Both the position numbers and the translations under genes were made by a program. Positions 7,701 to 15,260 of a stretch of 17,950 bases of DNA are shown one piece after another. Numbering within the stretch: position 1 is the first letter of the stretch; the number at the start of each line of letters is the position of its first letter. Source of the DNA: Chloroflexia bacterium (lineage in GTDB: Bacteria > Chloroflexota > Chloroflexia > QHBQ01 > JADMIH01). Under the pieces are notes generated by a model that made no database searches, was not told the DNA's origin, and saw nothing but the letters and a program-made list of their open reading frames with translations. The stretch lies in the NCBI GenBank assembly GCA_025927935.1, contig JAICKM010000044.1:1-17950 (forward strand). The letters run 5' to 3'.

Positions 7701-9444
7701 CCTCCAGCGCAACCATGCGCAGCATCACCGCCTGCATGGTCGCCTTGCTCGCCGGGTCGAGCCCGTCATATTCCTCGTTGGCGCGCTGGCAGAGCGAACC
7801 AACCACGCCCCCCAGCGCCTGGTAATCCTCAGCGGTCAGCGCCCGGTCGTCGCCGTGCCGGTCGAAGTAGCGCAGATACATCTCACTGAGCGTGAAGGAG
7901 AGCAACGGCAAGGCGTTGGGCGTCTGGACCACCTCGTTGATCAGCCGGTCCACCAGTGTATCGGGCTTGAAATAAATGGCGTGAGCCTCGGCTGGGCCCT
8001 CGATCACATGGCGCAGGTCGTCCTGGGCCATGGGCGGCACGACATAGCGGGCGCCCGGCGCCGCCCAGCGCGCGGCTAGCGGCCCATCCGCCGTGGTGAA
8101 CTGCGGTTCGAAGTCGGAGCGCAGCGTAAGCACCAGGTGCAGGCCCTGGTCGGTTGCGACCAGGGCGTCCGCAACCTGGTGGAGGAACTGGTCGCGCTCA
8201 TTGGCGCTCCGGCAGAGGGTGAGCAATTCCTCGAACTGGTCGATCACCAGCAGCAGGGGCGTCTGGGGATGGGCCGCGCGCCAGCCGGCTAGTTTCCCGG
8301 CCAGCAAAATACCAGGCGGCGCGGTAGGTAGCAATCCGTTCAATACCTGGAGCGGCATCGCTCCCGGCCGGATGGGGCCGAGGACTGCCCACCCGGCGGC
8401 GGCCAGGGCGGGCGCCAGCCCGGCGTTGACCAGGCTGGACTTGCCGGTGCCCGACGCGCCCAGCACCGTGGTGAACATCTGTCCCTGGACCAGCGCAGTT
8501 AGCTCCGCCACTTCAGTGTCCCGCCCGAAGAACAGGTCTTTGTGCTGTGCGTCGTAGGACGCCAGGCCCCGGTAGGGGTTGTTCTCCGGCAGCAGCGCCG
8601 GCGCCGGCGGCAGGTGGGGATTCTTGCCGGGCACCAGGAAGATGTACTCGCCCTTGCCGTGTTTGGGCAGCGGCCATAGACCGGGTGTTTGCGGCTTCCC
8701 TTTCTCGCCAATCGTCTCAGCTTCGATACAGTCGCGCAAGTAGCAGTAGAGTTCTGTCGCCGTGATCACGCCGTCGCCGTCCTTCGGCATCAAGTCGGCT
8801 GCCCCCTGGAGCGCGTCAAACAACTTGAGCGCAAACGGAGAGTGGTCACCCGCGACGCCTCGTCCGCCCAACCCGTTGAGCACGTCGAGGGCGTGTTGAT
8901 CGTAGGCGGCGGACGTGAGTACCTGCCAGGCCGGATCATGGATAAAGCGGTCGTAGCGTTCCTGGTACAGCGGGACGGCGCCCGCGATGACGGCATCGCC
9001 GCGGGTCGCGGCCCAGCGGAAGGCGCCGGCAAAGCAGCAATCTAGGATAAGCAGCAGATGGCGACAGGGCAGAGCGGCAAGCGCTTTTTGGACCGCCTGC
9101 ATGGGGAGGAAGCTGGCCGGGTCCTGGGCCTTGGCGTCTTGCGGAATCAAATACCCGGCCGGGCCGTCGTCGCCGTCAAGCGCGACCCCGTGGCCGGCGA
9201 AGTAGACAAGAACGCGGTCGTCCGCGCCGACTGTTTGGGGCAGAGTCTCCGTGAGCAGGGTCATGAGCGCCGTCTGGGTGGCGTCCGCATCCACCAGGAG
9301 GTGAACGTCGTCGTAATGATGCGCGTCTTTAAGGATCGCGGCCAGGCTGCGGGCATCGTCGGCGGCGGTTTGGAGGGCCGGTAGCGGGCCGGCATATTGA
9401 TCGATGCCGACCACATAGGCTCGGCTATGGGCGAAACCATCCAT
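4744..9444 (-). CDS. Caspase-like (C14) / nSTAND NTPase / transmembrane / WD40 repeat protein
   Basis: This 1566-residue protein carries an effector, a switch and a sensor in one chain. Residues 1 to about 250 are a caspase-like protease with catalytic H85 (YFAGHG) and C137 (LDCCFAG). Next comes NPYRGLASYD...FFGRD and a P-loop NTPase of the novel STAND type: Walker A LGASGTGKSS near 330, Walker B LLLVIDQFEELL near 400 and LTLRSDFE near 440. One membrane helix, FFVVLLGVIAVVALLAAWF, lies at about 731-750, followed by a helical Ala/Gln linker. Sixteen WD40 units (WSPDG...IWDAATG, about 42 residues each) fill roughly 840-1525, enough for two propellers. The tail is Pro/Thr-rich. The start at 9444 has GGGAG 7 nt upstream. 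Related caspase-STAND-WD40 proteins are proposed to act in signalling, programmed cell death or antiphage conflict; the ligand and protease target here are unknown. With ATPase and protease in the cytosol, the single helix would put the propellers outside. Confidence 0.93.
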   Translation of the reverse strand: MDGFAHSRAYVVGIDQYAGPLPALQTAADDARSLAAILKDAHHYDDVHLLVDADATQTALMTLLTETLPQTVGADDRVLVYFAGHGVALDGDDGPAGYLIPQDAKAQDPASFLPMQAVQKALAALPCRHLLLILDCCFAGAFRWAATRGDAVIAGAVPLYQERYDRFIHDPAWQVLTSAAYDQHALDVLNGLGGRGVAGDHSPFALKLFDALQGAADLMPKDGDGVITATELYCYLRDCIEAETIGEKGKPQTPGLWPLPKHGKGEYIFLVPGKNPHLPPAPALLPENNPYRGLASYDAQHKDLFFGRDTEVAELTALVQGQMFTTVLGASGTGKSSLVNAGLAPALAAAGWAVLGPIRPGAMPLQVLNGLLPTAPPGILLAGKLAGWRAAHPQTPLLLVIDQFEELLTLCRSANERDQFLHQVADALVATDQGLHLVLTLRSDFEPQFTTADGPLAARWAAPGARYVVPPMAQDDLRHVIEGPAEAHAIYFKPDTLVDRLINEVVQTPNALPLLSFTLSEMYLRYFDRHGDDRALTAEDYQALGGVVGSLCQRANEEYDGLDPASKATMQAVMLRMVALEGGQRTRRRVPLTELDYGDLAENARVDAVIEQLTRGRLITKGRDEAGAAYAEPVHDALIQGWDRLWAWTRDQADILPLQRRVTAAATEWDHARGAPDPRQARQASGLLWDDNPQLETVVHMQKTQRLRLNRQEAAFVRAGSARKRRNQQVRNFFVVLLGVIAVVALLAAWFATDQRQQAIAARDTAEAQSRVALAQQLAAQSVAQDAHDPELGLLLAMEAISTTLRRDEPVVPQAEDALHQSFLNPPLLAALPVSGESGSPVGDLAFSPDGASILTTSTDGQTQVWDASDHRLRFALARGTAGGWAAWSPDSRRIAAPDANDQPRIYDATTGQERVALAGGDNTVQSVIWSPDGTRILAVGGEGATKIWDAASGREQVSIPDLNGVRQSADGGVVPTDAPVSAAWSPDGTRIALIRADGIARIWDATTGQERFALDGLMTSVAWSPDGQSILTGGEDGTARIWDAAGGGQRTVLQGHTGLVTRAVWSPDGRRIVTTSTDRTAKIWDVGSSQLPVTLTGHIDSVTDAAWSPDGRAVLTASEDQTARVWDARSGLPLYTLAGHNSGVRHIAWSPDGRHILTGAEQETSVRLWEASRGYERASLNGTPGAVAQILWSPDGKSVITINDEGAGQVWDPDSGQARFALNEQGKRVNDAAWSPDARYIATTTDDYTATIWDTAGGTLARTLRDATGIASGVVWSPDGKYIAAFNGDGQVKIWDAASGQERAAVPATAAWAAIPVWSPDSQALLASSDDGTAAVWSIPDGGKRFTLPSPEPFDPGAGHNPNYVVGMDWSRDGLLLATSTSDGTTQIWDAATGRQRFKLDTSVETQNGVAWSPDSRYLLTVNDDKTLSIWNAGTGKEETTLAGHTDSVLSAAWSADGQRVLTTSARADGSARVWDAATGQTRFILPGYTGRVNVAAWSPDGRRIFSAGADGTTRQYLIDIGDLLALAKSRVTRTFTPEERFTYFLEPLPTPTPAAGNATPPATP
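4880..6930 (-). repeat. Array of 16 WD40-coding units, period about 126 bp
   Basis: Plus-strand blocks such as GTCGGGACTCCA recur about every 126 bp (for example near 5607, 5732, 5857, 6115 and 6367), each encoding the WSPDG turn. Units differ between these blocks, so this is a diverged tandem protein repeat and not a CRISPR array. Confidence 0.9.
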
Positions 9445-9671
9445 CGCTGTCTCCCGTTGTCGTTAGGAGTCCCGGCGGTCGAGTGGTACTCCGGCTCTAT
9501 GGCGCCGGTCTGGATCGCATCAAAGTGTGATTGGATTGTAGGATAGCTGTGCTGTCGGTTTGGCCGGATACGAGGCAACCGGAGAGGGACATGGGCTCGG
9601 CCGCTTGAGATGCCAACCAGGCGTCCCTGATGAAACACCCACCCCACCATTGTCGGTGGACGAGCATCTCT

Positions 9672-9680
9672 ATTATAGCA
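9672..9680 (-). promoter_or_regulatory. Extended -10 of the caspase-STAND-WD40 gene
   Basis: TGC-TATAAT on the minus strand. Transcription would start near 9665, giving a leader of about 220 nt before the start at 9444. Between them I see one short hairpin (CCACC 9644-9648 with GGTGG 9655-9659) and no ORF of note. Confidence 0.6.
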
Positions 9681-9719
9681 GATCTCGTCGGGGTTTACGC
9701 AGCCCGATTCATATAACGC

Positions 9720-9759
9720 AAAAAAGGACCCCCGGTCGTCAAGACCGGGGGTCCCTTTT
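9720..9759 (-). terminator. Strong intrinsic terminator of the pilin gene
   Basis: A perfect 12-bp stem, GGACCCCCGGTC (9726-9737) with 9743-9754, and a 5-nt loop. On the minus strand it ends in six T (AAAAAA at 9720-9725 on the plus strand). A CTTTT tail on the plus strand could also make it work in the other direction. It lies 39 bp past the pilin stop. Confidence 0.9.
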
Positions 9760-9797
9760 CTAGAGGACGCTTCTGCGGCCGGAGCCGCGGAGTCGTC

Positions 9798-9950
9798 TTA
9801 GAGGGCGCTTGCGATGGTGGAGAAGATGTTGTTGACAGCGCCGCCGAGCAGGGCCAGAATGATGATGACGACGATGGCAATCAGGACGAGAATCAGAGCG
9901 TATTCGACGAGACCCTGGCCCTTTTTCCGCAGATCGTTGAGCTTGCGCAT
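9798..9950 (-). CDS. Flp-type (type IVb) prepilin, 50 residues
   Basis: A very small gene with its own ribosome site (GGAGGA, 6 nt before the ATG at 9950) and terminator. The product starts MRKLNDLRKKG, has a prepilin peptidase site between G11 and Q12, and E16 at position +5 of the mature chain (G/QGLVEYALIL), as in Flp/Tad pilins. A hydrophobic helix of about 20 residues follows (VLIAIVVIIILALLGGAV), then a short polar tail ending IASAL. The mature chain of 39 residues would be assembled into a thin pilus by Tad machinery after processing. No tadV, ATPase or other Tad gene is in the window, so this is a detached pilin gene whose machinery must be elsewhere. The length fits the family. Confidence 0.9.
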   Translation of the reverse strand: MRKLNDLRKKGQGLVEYALILVLIAIVVIIILALLGGAVNNIFSTIASAL

Positions 9951-10024
9951 TATATTCCTCCGAGTGATTGATGAAGACTGAAATCAAGGTGCCACACTGA
10001 TGTGGTGTAGCGTTCACGAGGATT

Positions 10025-10030
10025 ATTGTA
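10025..10030 (-). promoter_or_regulatory. Possible -10 of the pilin gene
   Basis: TACAAT on the minus strand. TAGCCA at 17 bp is a 4/6 -35 match. The leader of about 70 nt contains a small hairpin (CCACA 9992-9996 with TGTGG 10001-10005). Confidence 0.3.
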
Positions 10031-10082
10031 GTTGATTCCCCCGCGGATGGCTATGGCCTAATGGTCCTGTTCGATATAGGAA

Positions 10083-10117
10083 CTTAAGCCCCCATCCGGC
10101 TTACCGGATGGGGTAAG
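10083..10117. repeat. Long inverted repeat between pilin and response-regulator genes
   Basis: CCCCATCCGG (10090-10099) is followed by a 4-nt loop and its exact complement (10104-10113). CTTA (10083-10086) and TAAG (10114-10117) extend the pairing across a 3-nt bulge. There is no T tract. It may be an operator, a processing hairpin or a terminator-like barrier. Confidence 0.6.
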
Positions 10118-10228
10118 CGCGGGTCATCGCGCCGCCCGGACCCGGCTTTCCTGGTGTGCGCGGGGCGTGCGGATCGGGTTGCCGGTCGGGCCACGCAACG
10201 GCTCGCGCCCCGCGGAAACGCAGGAATC

Positions 10229-10263
10229 TTGTCAGTGTTTCGTCAGTGTGGCTATTGTATACT
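10229..10263 (+). promoter_or_regulatory. Response-regulator promoter with 11-bp direct repeats
   Basis: GTCAGTGT occurs at 10231-10238 and again at 10242-10249, exactly 11 bp apart, just upstream of a -10 TATACT (10258-10263). No -35 hexamer fits at 16-18 bp. Direct repeats on one helix face that replace the -35 are typical of OmpR/PhoB-type activator sites. Transcription would start near 10270, leaving a leader of about 110 nt. Confidence 0.4.
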
Positions 10264-10377
10264 GCTCCATGGTGATGCCCGCTGCCGCGGCGGAATCGCG
10301 ATCTCAGGCATAGCGTATGCCGGCGCCGGCGATCCACCGTAGCATCGATGCCTCTGAGATCACACGGAAGGGACCGT

Positions 10378-10761
10378 ATGCAGACGATCTTGCTGGTGGA
10401 AGATAACGAAATGAACCAGGATATGCTGCGGCGCTGGCTGCACCATTGGGTCTTCCAGGTGCTGCTGGCCGGCGACGGCGCCGAGGGCATTACGCTGGCG
10501 CGCACTGCGCATCCCGACTTGATTCTGATGGACATCAACCTGCCCACGGTCGATGGCCTGGAGGCCACCGCCCGCCTCAAGGCGGCCCGGTCCACGCGCG
10601 ATATCCCGATTCTCGTTCTCACCGCGCATGCGACCATCGATGATCGCCGGCGCAGCGTGGAGGCGGGTGCGGATGAATACGAATCCAAGCCGGTCGATTT
10701 CGCCCGGCTGCGCGAGAAGATTCTCGCGTTGCTGGCGGCGAAAACGCCGTCATCGGCATAA
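10378..10761 (+). CDS. Stand-alone response regulator receiver (CheY-like)
   Basis: This 127-residue protein consists only of a receiver domain. The acidic pair E8/D9 follows ILLVE, the phosphate acceptor is D52 in LILMDINLP, the switch threonine is T82 in ILVLTAHA, and the lysine is K104 in ESKPVDF. ATIDDRRRSVEAGADEYESKP is typical of receivers attached to hybrid histidine kinases and of DivK-like regulators. With no output domain it should act by protein-protein contact after phosphotransfer from a kinase located elsewhere. The start at 10378 is preferred over the in-frame ATG at 10348 because GGAAGGGA lies 5-12 nt upstream and the receiver fold begins at once. There is no partner kinase in the window. 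GGCCCGC (10767-10773) and GCGGGCC (10804-10810) downstream form only a loose inverted repeat. Confidence 0.93.
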   Translation: MQTILLVEDNEMNQDMLRRWLHHWVFQVLLAGDGAEGITLARTAHPDLILMDINLPTVDGLEATARLKAARSTRDIPILVLTAHATIDDRRRSVEAGADEYESKPVDFARLREKILALLAAKTPSSA

Positions 10762-11212
10762 TCCCCGGCCCGCGCTCGATCACGCGCGCTCTAGCTCCGC
10801 CAGGCGGGCCACGGGAGTAGGGGCGCTTCCTCCGGTCGAACGCACACCCTGACCAGCCCGGAATATCGGGGTTATAACGTGTTCCCTACGATGGCGCTGC
10901 CGGGCATCCGCAAGTTCACCAGGGCAAGTTATCGCCGCGCCGCTTGGCGCGTGATACGGCTGTAACATGCTCGTGGCCCCACCCGGCCTGAGCGGGCCGT
11001 GGAATGACCGGCCCGCGGAAGCCGCACGCGTCCTACGCGAAGCTTAGGCTGCGGCGCGTGGACCCCGTGACCCGCGAAAGCGCGTACCTGCACACACTCC
11101 TGCTCGACTATGGGCGCGGCGGTCATCGGTTCTACGCCCCATCGCGCCTGGTGCGCGATTACCTCAAACTCCTCTCGGCTATTGCATCATTCCCTCTGTA
11201 TCGTGCAAATCC
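10762..11212. other. Gene-free spacer between response regulator and GH16 leader
   Basis: No gene can be supported here. An ORF starting at 11004 has GC-rich third positions for about 55 codons, but has no ribosome site and no recognisable motif, and it runs through the downstream promoter. A hairpin is present: GCGGGCC (10992-10998) pairs with GGCCCGC (11010-11016). It may hold decayed coding sequence. Confidence 0.4.
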
Positions 11213-11221
11213 TGCTATAAT
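11213..11221 (+). promoter_or_regulatory. Extended -10 of the GH16 gene
   Basis: TGC-TATAAT, with no -35 at the usual distance. Transcription would start near 11228, about 360 nt before the GH16 start. Confidence 0.6.
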
Positions 11222-11227
11222 GAGCGT

Positions 11228-11590
11228 AGAGGCCCCGCCGGCAGCGCATAACGCCGGCTGTTGCGGGAACTCCTTATGGCCAGATCGGCTGAAGGCGGCG
11301 GAATGGTCGCCGGCGTTTCCGCCCGGCCTGGAGTGAAGAACTTTGGATCTCCTCAGAGAGATTATGGGCGCCGAGTTCTGAGAAATCCCATCTGAGCACT
11401 TTCCCTGATACGGCGGGCACCGCCCAGGGACAACCTTGCATGATGCAAGGAAAGGAGGAGGCGCCTTCGGAGTTATCCACAACCTGGTTTTCGCGCGCTG
11501 CGACAAGGGCCGCCGTCGGCGCCGGCCTTGGCGCTCTCGCTACGGTAGTTGATTAGCCGATCCGGCAATTCATGACCAAGGGAGTTCACA
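11228..11590 (+). promoter_or_regulatory. Hairpin-rich 5' leader of the GH16 gene, candidate cis-regulatory RNA
   Basis: At least five stems are visible: 11233-11267 (GCCGGC with GCCGGC, CCC with GGG); ATCTC 11347-11351 with GAGAT 11358-11362; ATGGG 11364-11368 with CCCAT 11387-11391; a two-part hairpin TCCCT 11402-11406 with AGGGA 11426-11430 enclosing GGCGG 11412-11416 with CCGCC 11420-11424; and CCTTGCA 11434-11440 with TGCAAGG 11444-11450, followed by AAAGGAGGAGG. A 39-codon ORF (11276-11395) could be a leader peptide, but its ribosome site is poor. The real gene start has AAGGGAG 6 nt upstream. I could not match it to a riboswitch class I know. Confidence 0.45.
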
Positions 11591-14500
11591 ATGTCATCAC
11601 GACGATCATGGTTCGTGTTTATTACATTGTTCGTCAGCCTGCTTGTCAGCCTGCGACTGATTGCACCCGGCTTTCCGGCCCAGGCCGCCACATTGCCCGT
11701 CGTCGACGATTTCGAGGCTGGGCTGCCGGCCGGACATGACGCCAACAACATCGCCATCGGGTTCAATACCTTCCAGGATTCAAACCCGGCCACCAGTGTC
11801 GCCATCGCGACCACCGCCGCGCCGCCCGCGCCGGTTCCAGGCGCGGGCAGCCCGAATAACGTCTTGCAAATGAATCTCAATGTCGTCTCGTATGCCGGCG
11901 TCACGCATAGCTTCGAGAACGCCGCGCTCAATCAGTGGATCTCGCAGGACTGGAGCGCCTATGCAGGCATCTCCTTCTGGCTCTACGGCAACAACAGCGG
12001 CACAACTTTGTTTGTGGATGTGCTCGACAACCGCAATCCCGGCGCCACGACGGACGACGCCGAGCGCTGGTCCATCGACCTGCCTGACAACTTCAGCGGC
12101 TGGCAGCAGATCCAGATCCCGTTCGCGAACATGCATCGCAAAGAGATCGGCAATGGCGCGCCCAACGACGGCTTCGGGCTGACCGAGGTGCATGGCTGGG
12201 CGCTGGGCGCCGTCACTACGCCGAACCCACAGACCTACTATGTCGATGATGTGGCGCTCTACGGCACCGCGCCGATTCGCCCGCTCACGGTCGGCTTTAG
12301 CGCGATCAGCTACCCCGTGACTGAGGGCGGCTCGGCGATAGTGACGGCCAAGCTCAGCAAGCCAGCCAGCGACCCGGTGACGGTGCAGTACCGGACCACC
12401 ATCGGCCCCGCAATCGCCAATCGCGACTACACGCCGGTCGCGGGTACGCTGACCTTCCCGCCGAACATCACGCAGCAGTCGTTCACAGTCACGACCTTCG
12501 ACAACGCGAAGTACCAGGGGGATCGCGGTGTGCAGGTCGAGTTGTCCAACCCGACCGGCGGCGCGGCGCTGGGGCTGCCCCCGGTGGCGCGCGTCACCAT
12601 CCGCGACAACGAGACCTACGATCCCACGCTGCTCGACGACTTCGAGACTTTCCCGTATCTCTGGTCGGCCAACAACAATACTGCCCTGAGCAATCCGGAG
12701 ATCGCGGCGGGCGCCCCGCTGGCGCTGCCCGGCCAGGGCGCCTATGAACACCTATTGCAGGTCGCGCAGAACCACGGCCAGGGCAGCTATGACTTTGGCC
12801 GCAACTTCCCGATCGACCAGGATTGGAGCGATTCCGGCGGGCTGAACTTCTGGTACTACGGGCAAAACAGCGGCAAGAACATCGGGGTGCAGGTCGCCAA
12901 CGATCAGGCCAGTGCCGGTGATCCGGCGCAGTGGTCGCTGATCTGGCACGACGAGTTCAGCGGCCGGTCAGGCACCGCGCCGGACGCCAGTGTCTGGGGT
13001 CACGAGGTCGGCGACGGCACGGCGAACGGCAATCCGGGCTGGGGCAACGACGAGCTGGAATACTACACCGCCGGCACCGACAATGCGGCTACCGACGGTC
13101 ACGGCAACCTGGCGATCACAACCAAAGCGGCCGACGGATCGCTGCAATGCTACTATGGTTCGTGCCAGTACACCTCCGCGCGGCTGCTGACCAAGAACCA
13201 GTTTGAGGTGGCTTACGGGCGGGTCGAGGCGCGCATCAAGGTGCCCCGCGGCGCCGGGCTGTGGCCGGCGTTCTGGATGCTCGGCGCCGACATCGATCAA
13301 GTCAACTGGCCGCAGAGCGGCGAGATCGATATCATGGAGAACGTTGGCCGCCTGCCAAATCAGGTATTCGGCACCTTGCATGGCCCCGGCTACTCCGGCG
13401 GGCAGAGCTACGGCCGCACCGTCGACCTGGGCACGCCTGTCGCCGATGCCTTCCACACGTTCGCGGTCGAATGGCAGCCGAACAAAATCGTCTGGTATCT
13501 GGACGGCACGCCCTATTTCACCGCGACGCCGAACGATCCATTCCTCCAGGGCAAGCAGTGGGTCTTCAACCACCCGTTCTTTATGCTGCTGAACGTCGCG
13601 GTTGGCGGCAACTTCGGCGGCGCGGTCGGCGCGGACACGACCTTCCCGCAGACGACCCTGGTGGACTATGTGCGCCTCTACCAGGCGCCCCCGCTCCCAA
13701 CCACGTTCACTACCTCGTTCCGCGATTCCTTCGCGGGCTGGCAAAAGGTGACGATCCCGTTCACCGCCTTCCATGCAGACAACGGCGCGACGCCGGACCT
13801 GACGAAGATCAAGAGCCTCACCTTCGATGTGCCGAGCGGCATGCGCGGGCCGGTACGGATCGACCAACTGCGGTTGACCTGCCCGAGTGATGTGACCGTG
13901 ACCAGCACCGCCGACAGCGGCGCGGGTTCGCTGCGCAAGGCGCTTGGTAGCGTCTGCGCCGGCGGCACAATTCACGTCGCGCCCGCTCTGGCCGGTGCGA
14001 CGATCACCAATCTGAGCGCGCTGACCATCGGTAAGAATGTCACGATTGACGGAGCGGGTGCGCCAGGGCTGACAATCAGCGGGGGCGGCACAACGCGCGG
14101 CTTCGAGGTGAGCGCCACCGCGACCGCGACGATCCGCAACCTGACGATCAGTCATGGCTACGGCTTCGAGCTGGCCGGCGGCATCCTGAACAACGGGCAC
14201 CTCACCCTGGATCATGTGATCGTCGCCGATAACCGAGTCACCAGCAGCGGCAACGATTACTGGAAAGGCGGCGGTGGGATCTACAATGGCGACAGCAGCA
14301 CGCTCCACCTGATCGACAGCACCGTGCGCGGCAACACCACCGACCTGGTCGATGGGGGTGGGATTTACGGTTTCTTCAACACCCAACTTACGATTGAGCG
14401 CAGCACTATCAGCGGCAATACGGCCGGTAATGTCGGCGGCGGTATACGCACGCTGGGCAATGCAGATGTGGTCAACAGCACGCTCAGCGGCAACACCTCC

Positions 14501-14968
14501 ACCGCCTGGCACGGCGGCGCAATCTTCCATACTGACGGCGTGATGCACATCAGCAACTCGACGATTGCCGACAACAGCGCACCCGGCGGCACAGCCGGCG
14601 GCATCTTCGTCGGTACCTTCAACGCCGGCAGCCCAACCCTCACGTTGCGGAACAGTATTGTGGCGCGCAATAGCAGCTATCAGTGCCAGCCCGGCCCGTT
14701 CGGCTCCGGCATGGTCACGCTGACCTCGTTGGGCCACAATCTGTTTGGTGACGGCTCGTGTACGACCGGTCCCGGCGATCAGATCGGGGGCGATCCTCAC
14801 ATCGGTCCCTTAGCAGCGAATGGCGGCCCCACGCTGACGCAGGCGCTGCTGGCCGGCAGCCCCGCGATCGACGCCGCCGACCCCGCGACCAGTCCGGCGA
14901 CGGACCAGCGCGGCGTGACGCGCCCTCAGGGTGCCGGACCTGACATCGGCGCCTACGAGGCGCCGTAA
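11591..14968 (+). CDS. Secreted multidomain GH16 beta-glucanase (laminarinase-like)
   Basis: This 1125-residue exoprotein probably hydrolyses beta-1,3-glucans. A signal peptide (1-32, ending PAQA) is followed by a CBM11-like beta-sandwich (about 38-228), a Calx-beta domain (about 232-340; [17 protein letters not shown]), and the first part of a second CBM11-like domain (about 347-450). The GH16 domain follows (about 451-700) with the catalytic motif [10 protein letters not shown]: nucleophile E578, D580 and acid/base E583. LWPAFWMLG and HTFAVEW are also typical GH16. Residues 706-765 look like the missing second part of the second CBM. A right-handed beta-helix with GGGIYN-type turns (about 770-1030) and a choice-of-anchor-Q end ([30 protein letters not shown]) close the protein. 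The start has AAGGGAG 6 nt upstream. It is monocistronic, with an extended -10 and a long leader. The C-terminus suggests cell-surface or matrix retention. Confidence 0.92.
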   Translation: MSSRRSWFVFITLFVSLLVSLRLIAPGFPAQAATLPVVDDFEAGLPAGHDANNIAIGFNTFQDSNPATSVAIATTAAPPAPVPGAGSPNNVLQMNLNVVSYAGVTHSFENAALNQWISQDWSAYAGISFWLYGNNSGTTLFVDVLDNRNPGATTDDAERWSIDLPDNFSGWQQIQIPFANMHRKEIGNGAPNDGFGLTEVHGWALGAVTTPNPQTYYVDDVALYGTAPIRPLTVGFSAISYPVTEGGSAIVTAKLSKPASDPVTVQYRTTIGPAIANRDYTPVAGTLTFPPNITQQSFTVTTFDNAKYQGDRGVQVELSNPTGGAALGLPPVARVTIRDNETYDPTLLDDFETFPYLWSANNNTALSNPEIAAGAPLALPGQGAYEHLLQVAQNHGQGSYDFGRNFPIDQDWSDSGGLNFWYYGQNSGKNIGVQVANDQASAGDPAQWSLIWHDEFSGRSGTAPDASVWGHEVGDGTANGNPGWGNDELEYYTAGTDNAATDGHGNLAITTKAADGSLQCYYGSCQYTSARLLTKNQFEVAYGRVEARIKVPRGAGLWPAFWMLGADIDQVNWPQSGEIDIMENVGRLPNQVFGTLHGPGYSGGQSYGRTVDLGTPVADAFHTFAVEWQPNKIVWYLDGTPYFTATPNDPFLQGKQWVFNHPFFMLLNVAVGGNFGGAVGADTTFPQTTLVDYVRLYQAPPLPTTFTTSFRDSFAGWQKVTIPFTAFHADNGATPDLTKIKSLTFDVPSGMRGPVRIDQLRLTCPSDVTVTSTADSGAGSLRKALGSVCAGGTIHVAPALAGATITNLSALTIGKNVTIDGAGAPGLTISGGGTTRGFEVSATATATIRNLTISHGYGFELAGGILNNGHLTLDHVIVADNRVTSSGNDYWKGGGGIYNGDSSTLHLIDSTVRGNTTDLVDGGGIYGFFNTQLTIERSTISGNTAGNVGGGIRTLGNADVVNSTLSGNTSTAWHGGAIFHTDGVMHISNSTIADNSAPGGTAGGIFVGTFNAGSPTLTLRNSIVARNSSYQCQPGPFGSGMVTLTSLGHNLFGDGSCTTGPGDQIGGDPHIGPLAANGGPTLTQALLAGSPAIDAADPATSPATDQRGVTRPQGAGPDIGAYEAP

Positions 14969-14980
14969 TACAGACACATC

Positions 14981-15034
14981 GCTGCGGGAAGCGCGCGCAG
15001 TTTGGCCGCAATAGCCGCGCGCGCTTCCCGCAGC
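14981..15034 (+). terminator. 18-bp perfect hairpin after the GH16 gene
   Basis: 14981-14998 pairs perfectly with 15017-15034 around an 18-nt loop, 12 bp past the GH16 stop. There is no T tract, so it could be a Rho-independent terminator of the GC-rich type or an mRNA 3' stabiliser. Confidence 0.5.
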
Positions 15035-15095
15035 AATCCCACATAACGCGAACTCACGTCCGGCCCCAGCGTATGGTAGGTGAGCACTTGCGCGC

Positions 15096-15260
15096 ATGGA
15101 AGTGGTAGGTCATAGCCGGATCAGCCTGACGATGAACCTGTACGGGCATGTCTATGAGCAAGTCGAAAAACAGCTGACCGACAGCATGGATTGGGCGCTG
15201 ACGGGCAATGACCAGGTGCCCCGCCAGCCCTTTTTAGAGTTTAGCTACAATTCCATGTAA
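15096..15260 (+). pseudogene. Tyrosine recombinase (phage-type integrase), C-terminal remnant
   Basis: The frame from 15096 to the stop at 15258-15260 encodes 54 residues beginning MEVVGHSRISLTMNLYGHV. This is the C-terminal signature of tyrosine recombinases: the second catalytic histidine in GHS and the nucleophile tyrosine in NLYGHV. An acidic helix (EQVEKQLTDSMDWAL) and a tail follow. The rest of the enzyme (about 300 residues, including the catalytic HxxR box) is missing: in this frame a TGA sits at 15081-15083, and no other frame upstream continues the homology. It cannot be active. It is followed at once by a terminator and a tRNA-Lys 3' fragment, the usual order at an integrase-attP junction. 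I read it as the remnant of a decayed integrative element. Confidence 0.85.

Noticed and set aside
11004..11336. 110-residue plus-strand ORF upstream of the GH16 gene
   Set aside because: No ribosome site and no known motif, GC-rich third positions only in its first half, and it runs through the extended -10 promoter at 11213.
11364..11430. TPP- or guanidine-riboswitch-like words (CTGAGA, CTGAT, ACGGCGGG)
   Set aside because: The words occur without the rest of either conserved core or its pairing order, so no class is claimed.
11473..11481. Perfect DnaA box TTATCCACA
   Set aside because: It is a single copy with no box cluster, AT-rich stretch or dnaA/dnaN neighbour. One 9-mer is compatible with chance, so it does not support an origin.
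12968..14800. 610-residue minus-strand ORF
   Set aside because: It lies antisense to the GH16 gene, whose domains are unambiguous. The frame is open because of GC-biased third positions and has no motif.
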